Source: G963663365 sp963663365
GTDB lineage: Bacteria; Hinthialibacterota; Hinthialibacteria; Hinthialibacterales; G963663365
NCBI GenBank assembly: GCA_963663365.2
Contig: CAXXIH010000004.1
Coordinates: 1,116,001 to 1,180,000 of the forward strand
Direction of reading: 5' to 3'
Length of the DNA stretch: 64,000 bases
The notes beneath the pieces are model-generated. The model was not told the origin of the DNA. It did no database searches and worked only from the letters and a program-made list of their open reading frames with translations. Positions 17,775 to 27,322 of this stretch are shown one piece after another. The position numbers and the translations under genes were made by a program. The first letter of the stretch is position 1. Each line of letters begins with the position of its first letter.

Positions 17775-19706
17775 ATGGGGCGTTTACGAGGTGCTTTCGC
17801 TCTACTAATTTCAACAATTTTAATTTTCTCTCTTTCAGGTTCTGCGGAACAGGCAATTATCGGCCAAGATATTATGGCCGCATGGACCGAAGATGAGGTT
17901 GGACAAATTTTGCAGGAAACCCGGGGAAAGGCCTTTTTCCCGGCGATAAGCGACCGTACTTCTTGGGATATCTTTGAGAGCCGATTTGGATCGTCATGGT
18001 TTGCGGGTTTGGTTTTAGAAGCTTCATCGAGTGTGAGTGAGAAATTGCCGCTTCTGCCCGCTTCACTTTTTTTGGAATATCAAAACACAGGCCAACGCGT
18101 TAATTACGAAGAAAAATACAGCGCTTTACGCGCCTATTTTGGCATATTTTCAGTAGCCGAATGCTATCAGAACCGGGGCAAGTTTTTGGATCCCCTCGTA
18201 GATCGGGTTTGGCGGATCTGCGAGTTATCGTCCTGGGAATATCCCGCACACGCCACAGGATTGCCCTATCCCGGCGCATACGACATCGACTTGGGCGCGG
18301 CCGAAGTAGCGCGTGAGTTGAGCTTTATCGCTTATGAATTGGATGGCGTTCTGCCCGCGGCGGTCAAAGAACGAATTTACCAAGAAGTCAAAACACGGGT
18401 TTTTAAGCCATTCATCAGCAGTCAGTCTTTTTCATGGGAAAACGCCAACCACAATTGGAACGCCGTTTGTGGAGGGGGAATTATCAGTGCAGCGGTGGCT
18501 TTGGAACCGATGATGCGTCTACATGGCGAGCAAGATATGCTCCCCAAACTGATAACGCGGGCACAAAACAGCCTGCGGTACTATTTGTCGGGATTTGGAG
18601 TCGATGGCGGAACTACCGAAGGTATCGGTTATTGGCGGTATGGTTTTGAAAGTTATGCCCGCGCGGGATTTGTTTTGTCATTACGCACTCAAAACCGATT
18701 GAATCTTTTTGAGGGAGAAAAAGTTAAGAAAATAGCGCTTTTTCCAGTCTATAGTCAGCTTTCGCCAAAAATCTACCCGAGTTTTTCGGACTCAAGCTCC
18801 GAATTTTCCTATCGACGTTGGTTGGGGTTTTGGCTGGCCAAGGTCTTGAACGAACCATTGATTGCGCGCACTGCATTGGAGCAGGGAGTATCCAAGCCGG
18901 AATATCCCGATGGATTGGATACATCATTGCTCAATTTCTTAATTGATGAGGATGATGTGCCGATTGCAGCGCGGCGCGACTTGCCCATCTCATCTTATTA
19001 TGCGGGTGTGCAGTGGATGATTGCACGCAATCAACCGGGCGATCCGGATGGGTTGGTTTTGGCGGCCAAAGCAGGCCATAACAACGAAAACCACAATCAC
19101 AACGATGTAGGCTCGTTTATTGTGCATTGGCGGCGTGAATCACTGCTGGTTGATCCCGGCAAACCTGTATTTGACCGTGATTTTTTTGGGGATACCCGAT
19201 ATGAGACGTTTGCAGCGTCTTCCCGCGGTCACAGCGTTCCGGTTGCAGCGGGTCTGTTTCAGGGGCAAGGGCGTGAATATGCCGCCCGGATTACGGAGCA
19301 GATCTCATGGCCGGAATCGGACCGATTCGGTATGGGGATCGAGGCGGCCTATCCCGATGAAGCAAAACTCGAACGTCTGGACCGTAGATTTCAAATGCAC
19401 CGCGAAGGGGACGGGATCATTACGATCACGGATCAATTCGAATTCCAGACGGAGGCTGCAACCTTTGATGAAACGCTGATCACATTTGCAGAAGTCCAGC
19501 CGATGGGCCCGGGCTGGATTCGCCTGATCGGCAACAATGGCGCACTCGATGTTCATTATGAGCCGAAGGACATGACGCTGACTGTAGAATCATTCTCCGC
19601 CAAAGATCTAAATTTCGATGTGGAGGAAGAGACAATCCGGCGGGTGTTGCTCAGCACGAAAAACCGGCAATTAGAGGTCCGTCTGGAAATCATTCCTGTT
19701 CCCTAA
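17775..19706 (+). CDS. Secreted heparinase II/III-like polysaccharide lyase
   Basis: About 643 residues from ATG 17775 (GCAGG 6 bases upstream; GTG 17733 is an in-frame alternative). A signal peptide ends near SGSAEQ. An alpha/alpha-barrel region contains NHNWNAVCGGG and GVDGGTTEGIGYWRYG, followed by a heparinase II/III-type beta-sandwich region with KAGHNNENHNHNDVGSF and LLVDPG, the conserved His/Asn-rich part of the family. It should cleave uronic-acid-containing polysaccharides by beta-elimination in the periplasm or outside the cell; alginate or heparin-like specificity cannot be told. Transcribed divergently from the WD40 gene across a 182-bp gap. Confidence 0.85.
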   Translation: MGRLRGAFALLISTILIFSLSGSAEQAIIGQDIMAAWTEDEVGQILQETRGKAFFPAISDRTSWDIFESRFGSSWFAGLVLEASSSVSEKLPLLPASLFLEYQNTGQRVNYEEKYSALRAYFGIFSVAECYQNRGKFLDPLVDRVWRICELSSWEYPAHATGLPYPGAYDIDLGAAEVARELSFIAYELDGVLPAAVKERIYQEVKTRVFKPFISSQSFSWENANHNWNAVCGGGIISAAVALEPMMRLHGEQDMLPKLITRAQNSLRYYLSGFGVDGGTTEGIGYWRYGFESYARAGFVLSLRTQNRLNLFEGEKVKKIALFPVYSQLSPKIYPSFSDSSSEFSYRRWLGFWLAKVLNEPLIARTALEQGVSKPEYPDGLDTSLLNFLIDEDDVPIAARRDLPISSYYAGVQWMIARNQPGDPDGLVLAAKAGHNNENHNHNDVGSFIVHWRRESLLVDPGKPVFDRDFFGDTRYETFAASSRGHSVPVAAGLFQGQGREYAARITEQISWPESDRFGMGIEAAYPDEAKLERLDRRFQMHREGDGIITITDQFEFQTEAATFDETLITFAEVQPMGPGWIRLIGNNGALDVHYEPKDMTLTVESFSAKDLNFDVEEETIRRVLLSTKNRQLEVRLEIIPVP

Positions 19707-19927
19707 TTGCGTTATTGGGTGAGTTTCGGCTGCTCGTGACAGTGTAATTGTTAGCTGTTCAAAGGTTCTGCTTTCGGCTATTCTGGGGTGTGCGAGGCCG
19801 GTAGCGTCGACGGTGCGAAACCCGAGCTAGATCGGCAACAACATCGAATCAACATCTTGGCTGCCTATCCGGCTGTGGGAATTTCTCTTCTATCGGACCG
19901 GCGGGCAGCACGCGCGGGGCCGTAATA
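19707..19927. other. Gap before the dockerin-like gene
   Basis: No gene seen. The DNA is GC-rich with short complementary segments (for example CCGGTAG near 19800 and CTATCGG near 19895, which could pair with wobbles), so a structured leader is possible. It matches no riboswitch class I can recall. Confidence 0.3.
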
Positions 19928-21181
19928 ATGGTGCAAAGCCAACTCGCTTCTGCAAAAAGCCGAACTATTCATATTCGAATTTCTCTGTTCATTGCGTGTT
20001 TTTTGTTTGCCGGGTTCTCAGTGCAAGCGCAAGAACCGCTTCCCGCTCCCATTCAGGTCTTCCCGTTGGATGGATCGGTCCTACACCCTTCGTTTTTCAC
20101 CGAAAGAGGTATTTCGTTTGAGTGGACCTCTGTCACCGGAGCGGCCCAGTATTCACTCAATACGCAGATCGACGAAAATGCGTTACAAGAGCTCGTGACA
20201 GAATCCACCTCTCAACTGTTGAAGCCCGAAATTGAAGATAATCAAACATTAAACTGGTCAGTGCGGGCCATCGATGAAGACGGTTTACCGGGTGTTTTAA
20301 GCGCAACGGCCTCGATTATTGCCAGCGCAACCAGCGGCAAACTTCCTCCGCCGCTGATATCCGCTCCGGATGATGGCTATGAGGATTATTTCCCCAAGGG
20401 GGGTAATACGACGATTTTCTTTGAATGGGATGCTGTTGGCCAAGCCGCATCTTATACGCTGATGCTTGAGGAAGATGGATTTCCAATCTCCCTGCCACTG
20501 GGGACATCTACAACCTTTTCACTTCCGTTTAGTGTGAATAGAACACGGAATATCAGCTGGAGTGTCCAGGCCCATAGTGAATCAGGCGTAGCGGGATATG
20601 AGAGCCCGATCCGTACGATAAAGCTCTATTATGGTGTAGAGGCTCCAGCCACACCAACTCCAACAGCAACAGCGACCTTTACGCCGACGGAGACACCATC
20701 ACCTACAAATACGCCGACCGATACACCGACTTCAACAAATACCCCGACTCCGACACCAACATTTACGCCTGTCCCAACGGATACCCCGACTCCGACGGAC
20801 ACGCCGACTTTGACTCCAACACCAACTCATACGCCGAGCCCGACATCAACACCGACCCATACACCGACCTCAACGCCGACTCCAACGGCTACACATACGC
20901 CGACATTTACGCCGACACCAACGGATACGCCGACTCTGACTCCGACGCCGACGAATACGCCGACGAATACACCGACCTCGACTCCAACATCGACGCCGAC
21001 CCCTATACCCGGCGATTTGGATGGGAACGCATTTGTGGAAGTCCAGGATTTATTCCACTTTGCGGAGAGCTACCAGAGGGTGATATCGGGAGAGGGCTAT
21101 AACCCCGAAGCCGATTTAAATGGGGATGGAGCTGTCGACCGAGAGGATTTATTGCGGTTTATCGAGATTTTTAGCGAGTAG
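19928..21181 (+). CDS. Secreted protein with two Fn3-like domains, Thr-Pro stalk and dockerin-like C-terminus
   Basis: 417 residues: an N-terminal signal peptide (membrane stretch at about 15-34, ending VQAQ), two Fn3-like beta domains (about 40-125 and 135-235, each with an FEW...A..Y pattern), a roughly 120-residue stalk made almost only of Thr, Pro and Ser, and a C-terminal pair of EF-hand-like calcium loops (DLDGNAFVEVQDLFHF and DLNGDGAVDREDLLRF) arranged as in type I dockerins. Such modules usually bind a cohesin or anchor a protein at the surface. No cohesin is visible in this window. The stalk closely resembles the linker in the WD40 protein. Confidence 0.7.
   Translation: MVQSQLASAKSRTIHIRISLFIACFLFAGFSVQAQEPLPAPIQVFPLDGSVLHPSFFTERGISFEWTSVTGAAQYSLNTQIDENALQELVTESTSQLLKPEIEDNQTLNWSVRAIDEDGLPGVLSATASIIASATSGKLPPPLISAPDDGYEDYFPKGGNTTIFFEWDAVGQAASYTLMLEEDGFPISLPLGTSTTFSLPFSVNRTRNISWSVQAHSESGVAGYESPIRTIKLYYGVEAPATPTPTATATFTPTETPSPTNTPTDTPTSTNTPTPTPTFTPVPTDTPTPTDTPTLTPTPTHTPSPTSTPTHTPTSTPTPTATHTPTFTPTPTDTPTLTPTPTNTPTNTPTSTPTSTPTPIPGDLDGNAFVEVQDLFHFAESYQRVISGEGYNPEADLNGDGAVDREDLLRFIEIFSE
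20650..21005 (+). repeat. Low-complexity coding repeat (Thr-Pro stalk)
   Basis: Degenerate tandem units built on ACGCCGACTCCGAC-type hexamer mixtures, encoding alternating Thr-Pro/Thr-Asn/Ser-Pro. Coding and in frame throughout. Prone to slippage and to assembly collapse. Confidence 0.8.
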
Positions 21182-21541
21182 GGCTGAAACCGTCTCTTTT
21201 TGGAGGTGTGTACAAGGGATTGTGGCTGGGAAGTCCCAGATGTCCACATGAAGGGGCAATTTGGGGTCCCCATTCCCATTGGATTGTCACCTGGCCGAAA
21301 CCGCCTCTTGAAAGGCGCGCCGTTCATATGGTATAAACTAAGTGAATTCAGAAGATTAACGTTGGTTCTGGTTTCACGGCTTAAGAAAATGGCAGAAAAG
21401 GGGAAGGTTTTAATCTTGAGTCAGTGATTTGGGTTTGCAGGACTTATGGCTTGATTCCCAATATGTGAATGTCATAGGGTGATGACGGCAGAGAGAACTC
21501 CCTCAAGTGATTGTGGAGTTGAGCACAAAGGGGACCGTCCA

Positions 21542-21847
21542 ATGACGAGTACGAAGAAGGACATAGTCAAAGAAGTTGCAGCGAGGACCGGCTTTGATAT
21601 GGCCAGTGTGAAAGAAATCGTACAGACGATGTTCGATGCAATGTGCGAAGGTCTTGCCCGTGACGGCAATATTGAGATCCGCAACTTCGGGATTTTTAAA
21701 GTAAAAGGTACTCCCGCCCGTAAAGCCCGTAATCCCAAAACCAGTGAAATCATTACGGTTCCGGCCAAAAAACATATTAGTTTCAAGCCGGGACAAATCA
21801 TGAAACAAAAGATAAACGAAGAAGACTTTCCGGATTTAAAGCCATAA
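21542..21847 (+). CDS. HU/IHF-family DNA-binding protein
   Basis: 101 residues starting at ATG 21542 (AAAGGGG 8 bases upstream). The full HU/IHF fold is present: the N-terminal helices (KKDIVKEVAARTGFDMASVKEIV), the GNIEIRNFGIFKVK strands, the arm region with ARKARNPKTSEIITVPAKK, and SFKPGQIMKQKIN. It bends and packages DNA as a dimer. About ten residues longer than typical HU because of a C-terminal acidic tail. Stands alone, 130 bp before the HDOD gene. Confidence 0.95.
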   Translation: MTSTKKDIVKEVAARTGFDMASVKEIVQTMFDAMCEGLARDGNIEIRNFGIFKVKGTPARKARNPKTSEIITVPAKKHISFKPGQIMKQKINEEDFPDLKP

Positions 21848-21977
21848 CACAGTTATAATTTTTGTTTTGTGGCGTTCAATATTTATCCGGTGATCGATCA
21901 CGACCGTACTACTGTCATGTTATGAGCCCATTCGCTGACAGAGCAACCGGCTATGTATTCGAGCTAGGGGGGCTGGC

Positions 21978-22895
21978 TTGCGGGTAATACATTGCAATTC
22001 CATCACGAAGACGCAAATGAACGAAGAACGCTTTAAGAACCTATTAAGTAATGTGCGTGACATCCCGGCCTTGCCGGATGTTGTGGTTAAAGTCATGCGC
22101 ATGACACGTGATCCCGATATCACGACAAAAGATCTTACCGATGTAATCAGCCAGGATCCCGGCTTAACCGGGAATATCCTGAAATTATGTAATTCTTCCT
22201 ATTACGGTCTGCCTCGAATGATCGCTTCTGTAAAGCAGGCCATAATGTATTTGGGATTCCACACGGTACGTAATTTGGTGCTGACCTGCAGCATGAGCGA
22301 CATTCTTGGCGGCAATCGTGAGGTTTACGGACACGGCAAGGGTGGTTTGTGGCTGCATTCCTTTGCCTGTGCGGTGGCCAGTGAACACATCTGCCAGCTG
22401 TTGCGTCCCGGCCTGAAAGATGCCGCGTTTACAGCTGGGCTTCTTCAAGATGTCGGCAAAGTGATTATCCATAAGCAGATCATGGATACGGAAGAGAGTA
22501 TTGAGGACTTGGTGGTTTCGGAGGGGATTTCACTGACGGATGCCGAACTGAGCGTTTTAGGCTTTACACATGCAGAGATCGGCGCGGCGCTTATCGATCG
22601 TTGGAATTTCCCGGCGGAGCTGGTCCAGGCTGTCCGGTATCACCATACTCCCGAAGACGCCCCCAGTGAGTCGATGTTAACATCTATTGTGCATCTTGCG
22701 GATACAATTGTATTGCGAAAAGGCATTGGCATCACGATCGACGGATTGGTTTATCCGACTTCCGTTTTTGCCTATGAAACCACGGGTTTCGAACCGGCCG
22801 AGCTAGAGAAATTGCTTGAGAATTTCGAAGAAGAAATCAAGGAAGCCGCTACCGCACTGGGAATTGCCAACGCGGGCGATGTTGCAGCGGATTAA
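21978..22895 (+). CDS. HDOD-domain signalling protein
   Basis: 305 residues from TTG 21978, which has an AGGGGGG site 5 bases upstream; ATG 22017 (MNEERFKNLL) is a plausible alternative with a weaker site. The HDOD domain covers about residues 25-225: IPALPDVVVKVM, ISQDPGLTGNILKLCNSSYYG, SVKQAIMYLGFHTVRNLVL, AAFTAGLLQDVGKVII, HAEIGAALIDRWNFP and AVRYHHTPE. HDOD proteins are relatives of HD hydrolases, usually without enzymatic activity, that regulate motility, stress and c-di-GMP pathways by protein contacts. The C-terminus is a short acidic helix. No partner domain (GGDEF, kinase) is fused. Confidence 0.92.
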   Translation: MRVIHCNSITKTQMNEERFKNLLSNVRDIPALPDVVVKVMRMTRDPDITTKDLTDVISQDPGLTGNILKLCNSSYYGLPRMIASVKQAIMYLGFHTVRNLVLTCSMSDILGGNREVYGHGKGGLWLHSFACAVASEHICQLLRPGLKDAAFTAGLLQDVGKVIIHKQIMDTEESIEDLVVSEGISLTDAELSVLGFTHAEIGAALIDRWNFPAELVQAVRYHHTPEDAPSESMLTSIVHLADTIVLRKGIGITIDGLVYPTSVFAYETTGFEPAELEKLLENFEEEIKEAATALGIANAGDVAAD

Positions 22896-22978
22896 CCCTT
22901 ACTTCTTGGGAAAAGTTGCTACGGCCACCCCAAATAAGCTTTCTGCATATTCTGCCCGCCAATATCGGTGAAAAACTG

Positions 22979-23408
22979 AAGCGAACGTAGAAGAACTGTA
23001 AGCCGGATTCTGTACTCGGTGCGTTATGCACCGGGTGACCGTCATTCATCTAGGCCGTACGTTGCCGTACGGCTCAAGCAGCCTACCCGGGAAGCCGCCG
23101 AAACCGGCGAACCGATTCAGCGTGAGACGGGCCGTCTCCAACTTCCTCTATTTAGCCTTGCTCCGGACGGGGTTTACCTAGCCGGTGCTGTCGCCAGCCG
23201 CCGCGGTGAGCTCTTACCTCACCTTTTCACCCTTACCCGCCGCCGGACCGGAAAACCGGATCAGAGGCGGGCGGTTTGCTTTCTGCTGCACTTTCCATCG
23301 GGTTTCCCCGCCTGGGATTTCTCCAGCGTCCTGCCCTGCGGAGTCCGGACTTTCCTCGACAGATCCTGTTTCAGCCTGCCGCGACGGTCCGTTCTTCTAC
23401 GCTCGCGT
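22979..23408 (-). ncRNA. rnpB: RNase P RNA, bacterial class A
   Basis: On the minus strand the RNA shows GAGGAAAGTCCGGACTCC (P4 5' region), GGGCAGGACGCTGGAG, and near the 3' end CCGAGTACAGAATCCGGCTT, the standard class A landmarks. The ends are set by helix P1: the 5' strand GCGAGCGTAGAAGAAC pairs with 3' GTTCTTCTACGTTCGC (16 pairs with one wobble). Length about 430 nt, somewhat longer than E. coli M1 RNA (377). A short T-run (CAGTTTTTC) follows P1 and may end transcription. This RNA is the catalytic part of the enzyme that trims tRNA 5' ends. Confidence 0.95.
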
Positions 23409-23454
23409 CATTTGCCTTTCTTTTTGTATCAACGTATTCATTAACGATTCATTG

Positions 23455-24115
23455 TAGTCTATCGGGCCGCCGGTTCGAGCATAAGCGCGGCACGTGTGGG
23501 CCAGTGACCGGGAAGCATCCCGCCAATGCGGGACTCACGATTTTGCCCGGGTACCCCGGTGGTCCCGCTAAGGCGGGACTAACGGCTCACGCGGCGTGAC
23601 CGCCGTGGACATGACGCCTAGCGGCCCACGATTTCGGAGTATATTCGAAGTAATTGCCAGGTCGGCACCCTGCAAGGCAAATTTGTATTAGCAGATGGTT
23701 ACGGATGTATCGAATAAAAAGCCCCAGAGGGGCGAAAGGCAATAGCCCAGGCTGCGCTACGCTTGCCTGGGGCTGTAACCTGTTGCCCTTTCAGGGCATG
23801 GTGTGGGTGTTTGATTAAGTTGGTAGATAGCGGGGAGGTGTATGTGGTAGGCGATATTATTATTTGTTTCGCACTTACAGCGCTTATGAATTTGGGGAAT
23901 GGTGACCCCGGGCGGCGTCTGTCCGCCTGCGGTGTCCAAACTCTGCCCGAGGCTATTTTCTCGTCGCACTTACGGTGCTTGGTGTGGAGGTTTGAGGGAG
24001 TTGGTGGATGGGGAGAACCGTGTGTACGTATAGCAAACAGCGGCTCACGAGGACGTTCGCCCTCCCGTTGGCCATTTATGAGACGGCGTTTAAAAATTGG
24101 TTCTGGTGTTTTCAG
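23455..24115. repeat. Second large repeat cluster (alpha, gamma and beta units)
   Basis: In order: an alpha-like unit (about 23490-23690, with GCGTGACCGCCGTGGAC, CACGATTTCGGAGTAT and GGCACCCTGCAAGGC), a gamma unit (about 23717-23830, starting AAAAGCCCCAGAGGGGC and including AGCCCAGGCT and GCCTGGGGCT), a beta unit (about 23870-24015, ending TTTGAGGGAGTTGGTGG) and a partial alpha (about 24042-24070). The order alpha-gamma-beta matches the 150-613 part of the left-edge cluster, so the units seem to travel or expand together. Frames inside are not genes. Confidence 0.8.
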
Positions 24116-24130
24116 AAACCAAAAATGAAT

Positions 24131-24171
24131 AGAAAAACAAAACCCGCGGGACCGTTTATCGATCCCGCGGG
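24131..24171 (-). terminator. Rho-independent terminator of the 24195 gene
   Basis: On the minus strand: CCCGCGGGA, an 11-base loop, TCCCGCGGG, then TTTTGTTTTTC. The 9-bp GC-rich stem followed by a T-run is a textbook intrinsic terminator, about 25 bases after the stop codon. Confidence 0.9.
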
Positions 24172-24194
24172 CGAATTAATTGACCTTCAATCGA

Positions 24195-25766
24195 TTAGTA
24201 GATCGACCAGGATTCAACGTCAGTATCGAACGGATTCTCGAAGATGCGGATCACCGCTTCATCCAAGACCAGACCGAAGGCTGCAGAGAGTTGGGCGAGA
24301 CCGGGATCGATATCCGGCATCATCAGTGAGCCGTCAATTACCGCACCGACTTTGTTGTTTAAAGCACAGCGTGGTTGGTGATCGCTACCGGCGCCGCCAG
24401 TACCCAAGCCGCTCTCGACCGTGCGGCCATCCGGGCTCCAGTTTTCATATACCGGGAAGCTGGGGCCGGCCGGGTTGCCTTCCGCATCGAAAAAGCGGCC
24501 AAAGTCTTGTTGGAAGCCGTCTCCGGTGCCATACCAATTATCTTGCCAGACAACAAAAACATTTCCGTTGACATCGATATCACAGAATGTGCGGTCGACG
24601 ATGGCATCGGTTTCAATGAAATCGCGGTCATCAAACCGGACGTAATTACGAATGGTTCCATCCGTGTTGTAATAAACCAGGATACCGATGCTGGTTCCTT
24701 CGCTTTCGACTGTGTAGGTCCTTACCACCGTATCGGAACCATTGGAGGCTATGCCACGACCGTCTCCACGGCTATCACTGACGAGTCCGATGTCAAAGAA
24801 GAGGCCTTCGAGTTCGATGACTTCTTCGGCCAGTTCCGTGAAATCGGGCTGGGAGGGTGTGCGGGGTGTTCCGTCGTTGTTGTACCAGCGGATTCCCGCA
24901 CCGTGGTCGATCACAAAGCCACCGTCAAAAGCGACGACGTTGCTATAGACCATGCTGCTGCTTCCACCGAGGTACATGCCATCTTCACCGGTATGAACCG
25001 CAAAGGGAGGAACGACCGTTTCGCCATTTGTATCGACAATAACGGCTACCGCAACTTCACCAGCTGCCGCACCAATCGAATCGAGAAGTGAGTCGCTGGA
25101 CTGACGGTCTTCCGCAATGGAAATAACGTTTCCGTTGGAAAGGATTGCCGCACCGATGTCCCGCCAATCGTCGCTATTGGGTCCCTCAGTGGTGAGTGCG
25201 CCAAATGGTGCGATCCCGGTACCATTGGGGGTGCCATCAGCGTTGAAGAGCTGAATAACGGAGGCAGGGCCATCGCCTAATACATCGCCAAATGAGTTGC
25301 CTAACGATTCGGCGTATTCCATCCAATGGTTTAGGACAAACCCGGTGCGGTTGGCCTTGTCGACACGTCCGCCCAGCGTGAAGGCGCCCCAAGACATCCC
25401 TGTGCCCGCATAATTGGCCAGAGGCGTTGCGGAGCCATCCGGCTCGTAGCAGCCCTGTACGGGCAACGGGGTTAAGAGTTCACCTGCGGGTGAGAACATC
25501 AAAAATTCTGTCCCACCAACCACACCCGGTGTGGCCATATCGGTAGCGCGTTTCATGGCGATGATATTTCCATCCGGGAGAGCCAGCACCCAGGGGGGAT
25601 CAATATTCATCATGTCATAACCGTATGCCCGCCAAGGAGCCATATCGCCGGTAACCGGAGTAATACCCGCAGCTTCGGGGCTATCGGCCGGCTGAGCCTG
25701 AACCGACACAATGCACACACTCAAAATGAGCGGCGCGAAAAAAACCGCAAAACTTTTCTTCATCAT
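24195..25766 (-). CDS. Secreted hypothetical protein, probable beta-propeller
   Basis: About 523 residues from ATG 25766 (GAGG 6 bases upstream) with a clear signal peptide (KKSFAVFFAPLILSV, cleavage after VQAQ). No family recognised. The body repeats a loose unit with a hydrophobic strand followed by an N/D-x-DG-T turn (FNADGTPNGTG, YNNDGTPRT, YNTDGTIRN, FDAEGNPAG), which suggests propeller blades, and segments such as LALPDGNIIAM and LSNGNVISIA resemble sequences of large extracellular propeller proteins. Single-gene unit with its own terminator. Function unknown. Confidence 0.65.
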   Translation of the reverse strand: MMKKSFAVFFAPLILSVCIVSVQAQPADSPEAAGITPVTGDMAPWRAYGYDMMNIDPPWVLALPDGNIIAMKRATDMATPGVVGGTEFLMFSPAGELLTPLPVQGCYEPDGSATPLANYAGTGMSWGAFTLGGRVDKANRTGFVLNHWMEYAESLGNSFGDVLGDGPASVIQLFNADGTPNGTGIAPFGALTTEGPNSDDWRDIGAAILSNGNVISIAEDRQSSDSLLDSIGAAAGEVAVAVIVDTNGETVVPPFAVHTGEDGMYLGGSSSMVYSNVVAFDGGFVIDHGAGIRWYNNDGTPRTPSQPDFTELAEEVIELEGLFFDIGLVSDSRGDGRGIASNGSDTVVRTYTVESEGTSIGILVYYNTDGTIRNYVRFDDRDFIETDAIVDRTFCDIDVNGNVFVVWQDNWYGTGDGFQQDFGRFFDAEGNPAGPSFPVYENWSPDGRTVESGLGTGGAGSDHQPRCALNNKVGAVIDGSLMMPDIDPGLAQLSAAFGLVLDEAVIRIFENPFDTDVESWSIY

Positions 25767-25927
25767 ATCTTTCCTCACTTTCTGATTGGTCTCATGAATA
25801 ACATCATTGGAACGATAACCGTAAACCGGCGATTTCGTCCCTCTCCACCTTACGTGACATAATCATCATGCAAGGTTTGAATGATGTCAATAAAGGGATT
25901 GAAGTCCGACAGGAAAAACTTAAGCCA

Positions 25928-27172
25928 TTAAGGCGTCTGTTGGGGTGCAGGGCAGCGTTTTTGCCAAAGCCACCATAACAAGAAAATGAGAGTCACAAAT
26001 AAGGGTACAACCGCCATGGATGTGATGGCGGTTCGTAAATCCGCGGTTTTGGCTACAAAACCCACGAGACCCGGGAAAAGAATGCCGCCGGCATTACCGG
26101 CAATGGCGAGCAAAGCAAACATTGTGGCGCCTGTGGATGGAAAGTGCTCGGAAACGACCACCATGCTGGTGGGCCACATCCATCCTGCGAATATGCCCAG
26201 GATTGCGATTTGCGTTAAGACAAAAATTCCGGACTGTGAAGTACCCATGGCCAAAAAACAGATGGCAGAAATGATCCCGGCCATAATCAACATCCCTCCC
26301 GGTGTGACTCTGTCGGCGATAGGACCGGATGCCAAACGTCCAAATCCCATAAAGAGGCTGAAGACAAGAAGCCCCCAAGCGCTTGTTTCAGGTGTCCAAT
26401 TCAGCTCGGTTTCCAAATAAGTAGGAATCCATTGCGCGGCGCTGATTTCACTTCCGCCGACACACAAAAGGCCGAAAAGAAAGAGTGCGAAACTCCATCG
26501 CCACAGTCTCTTGGCCGTCCCGAAAAACGATTCGGAATGAGGGTAAGAGATGGGCAAACCGCGAAACCGGAAGCAAATAAGAAAACCTAATCCATACAAA
26601 AGCGGAATAGGCAGCATGGCGGCAAAAGACAACCGCCAGCCCAGGCTATTGTCTGTGGGGACGGTATTTTGTGTTTCTATACCTGATGTCAAATCGCGAT
26701 TGTCAAAAGAGCCGAGGATGTACCAGGCCACCATGACTACAGCAACCGCGCCTATGGCGTAGAAGCCGTGAAGCATGTTATTGGCAGCGGTTTTTTTCTC
26801 GGGGTAGAGAGAAACGATAACCGGGGTCAGCATTGTCTCCAGAATACCGCCGCCGATTCCCGCCAAAGTAATAGCCGCCGCCAGCCAGATAACATTTGAG
26901 GCAGTGGCCGCTAGTGCGAATCCCAAAGCCTGTGCCACGGCCGCCACATAGAAGAAACGGCGGGGCCCGAATTTATCGGTCAGCGGGGCGGCAAAAAACA
27001 AGGCGATGATATAGCCCCAAAAAATGCAGCCGATCAACAAACCTTGTTGGCTGTGGTCCAGCTCAAAAGTCCGGGAAATCGATGAGAGGCAGGTCGGCAG
27101 GACATTGACCGAAGCGGCAATGCCAAACATTCCTCCATAACATGAACACAATAAAAGACGGGAGCGACTCAC
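25928..27172 (-). CDS. MFS transporter, fucose-permease/sugar-type
   Basis: 414 residues, about twelve membrane helices. Start GTG 27172 with AGGA upstream. Signature loop 2-3 motif FFAAPLTDKFGPRRFF and the second-half counterpart GRLASGPIADRVTPGG identify a major facilitator. GIGGGILETMLTPVIVSLYP and NNMLHGFYAIGAV resemble the FucP/LacY-like branch that imports sugars by proton symport. It lies upstream of a secreted protein gene and downstream of the DegT gene on the same strand, but with gaps of about 150 bp, so an operon is uncertain. Substrate not assignable. Confidence 0.85.
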   Translation of the reverse strand: MSRSRLLLCSCYGGMFGIAASVNVLPTCLSSISRTFELDHSQQGLLIGCIFWGYIIALFFAAPLTDKFGPRRFFYVAAVAQALGFALAATASNVIWLAAAITLAGIGGGILETMLTPVIVSLYPEKKTAANNMLHGFYAIGAVAVVMVAWYILGSFDNRDLTSGIETQNTVPTDNSLGWRLSFAAMLPIPLLYGLGFLICFRFRGLPISYPHSESFFGTAKRLWRWSFALFLFGLLCVGGSEISAAQWIPTYLETELNWTPETSAWGLLVFSLFMGFGRLASGPIADRVTPGGMLIMAGIISAICFLAMGTSQSGIFVLTQIAILGIFAGWMWPTSMVVVSEHFPSTGATMFALLAIAGNAGGILFPGLVGFVAKTADLRTAITSMAVVPLFVTLIFLLWWLWQKRCPAPQQTP

Positions 27173-27322
27173 CTTGCAATCCTATCCCCATGGGTTGGCA
27201 CTTGATATCGCCCCGGGCTTGAAAAGAAAAGGGAGAGCCAAGCGACAAGGCAAGACCTTAAAGGCCGAGAATTGAGTCAGTTTGACTCTCCCTTAAAGAT
27301 TCAAAAACAATGTTCAAAGGTG

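Noticed and set aside
23019..23599. Overlapping frames across RNase P RNA
   Set aside because: The region has the conserved RNase P RNA sequence and P1 pairing on the other strand; coding is not supported.
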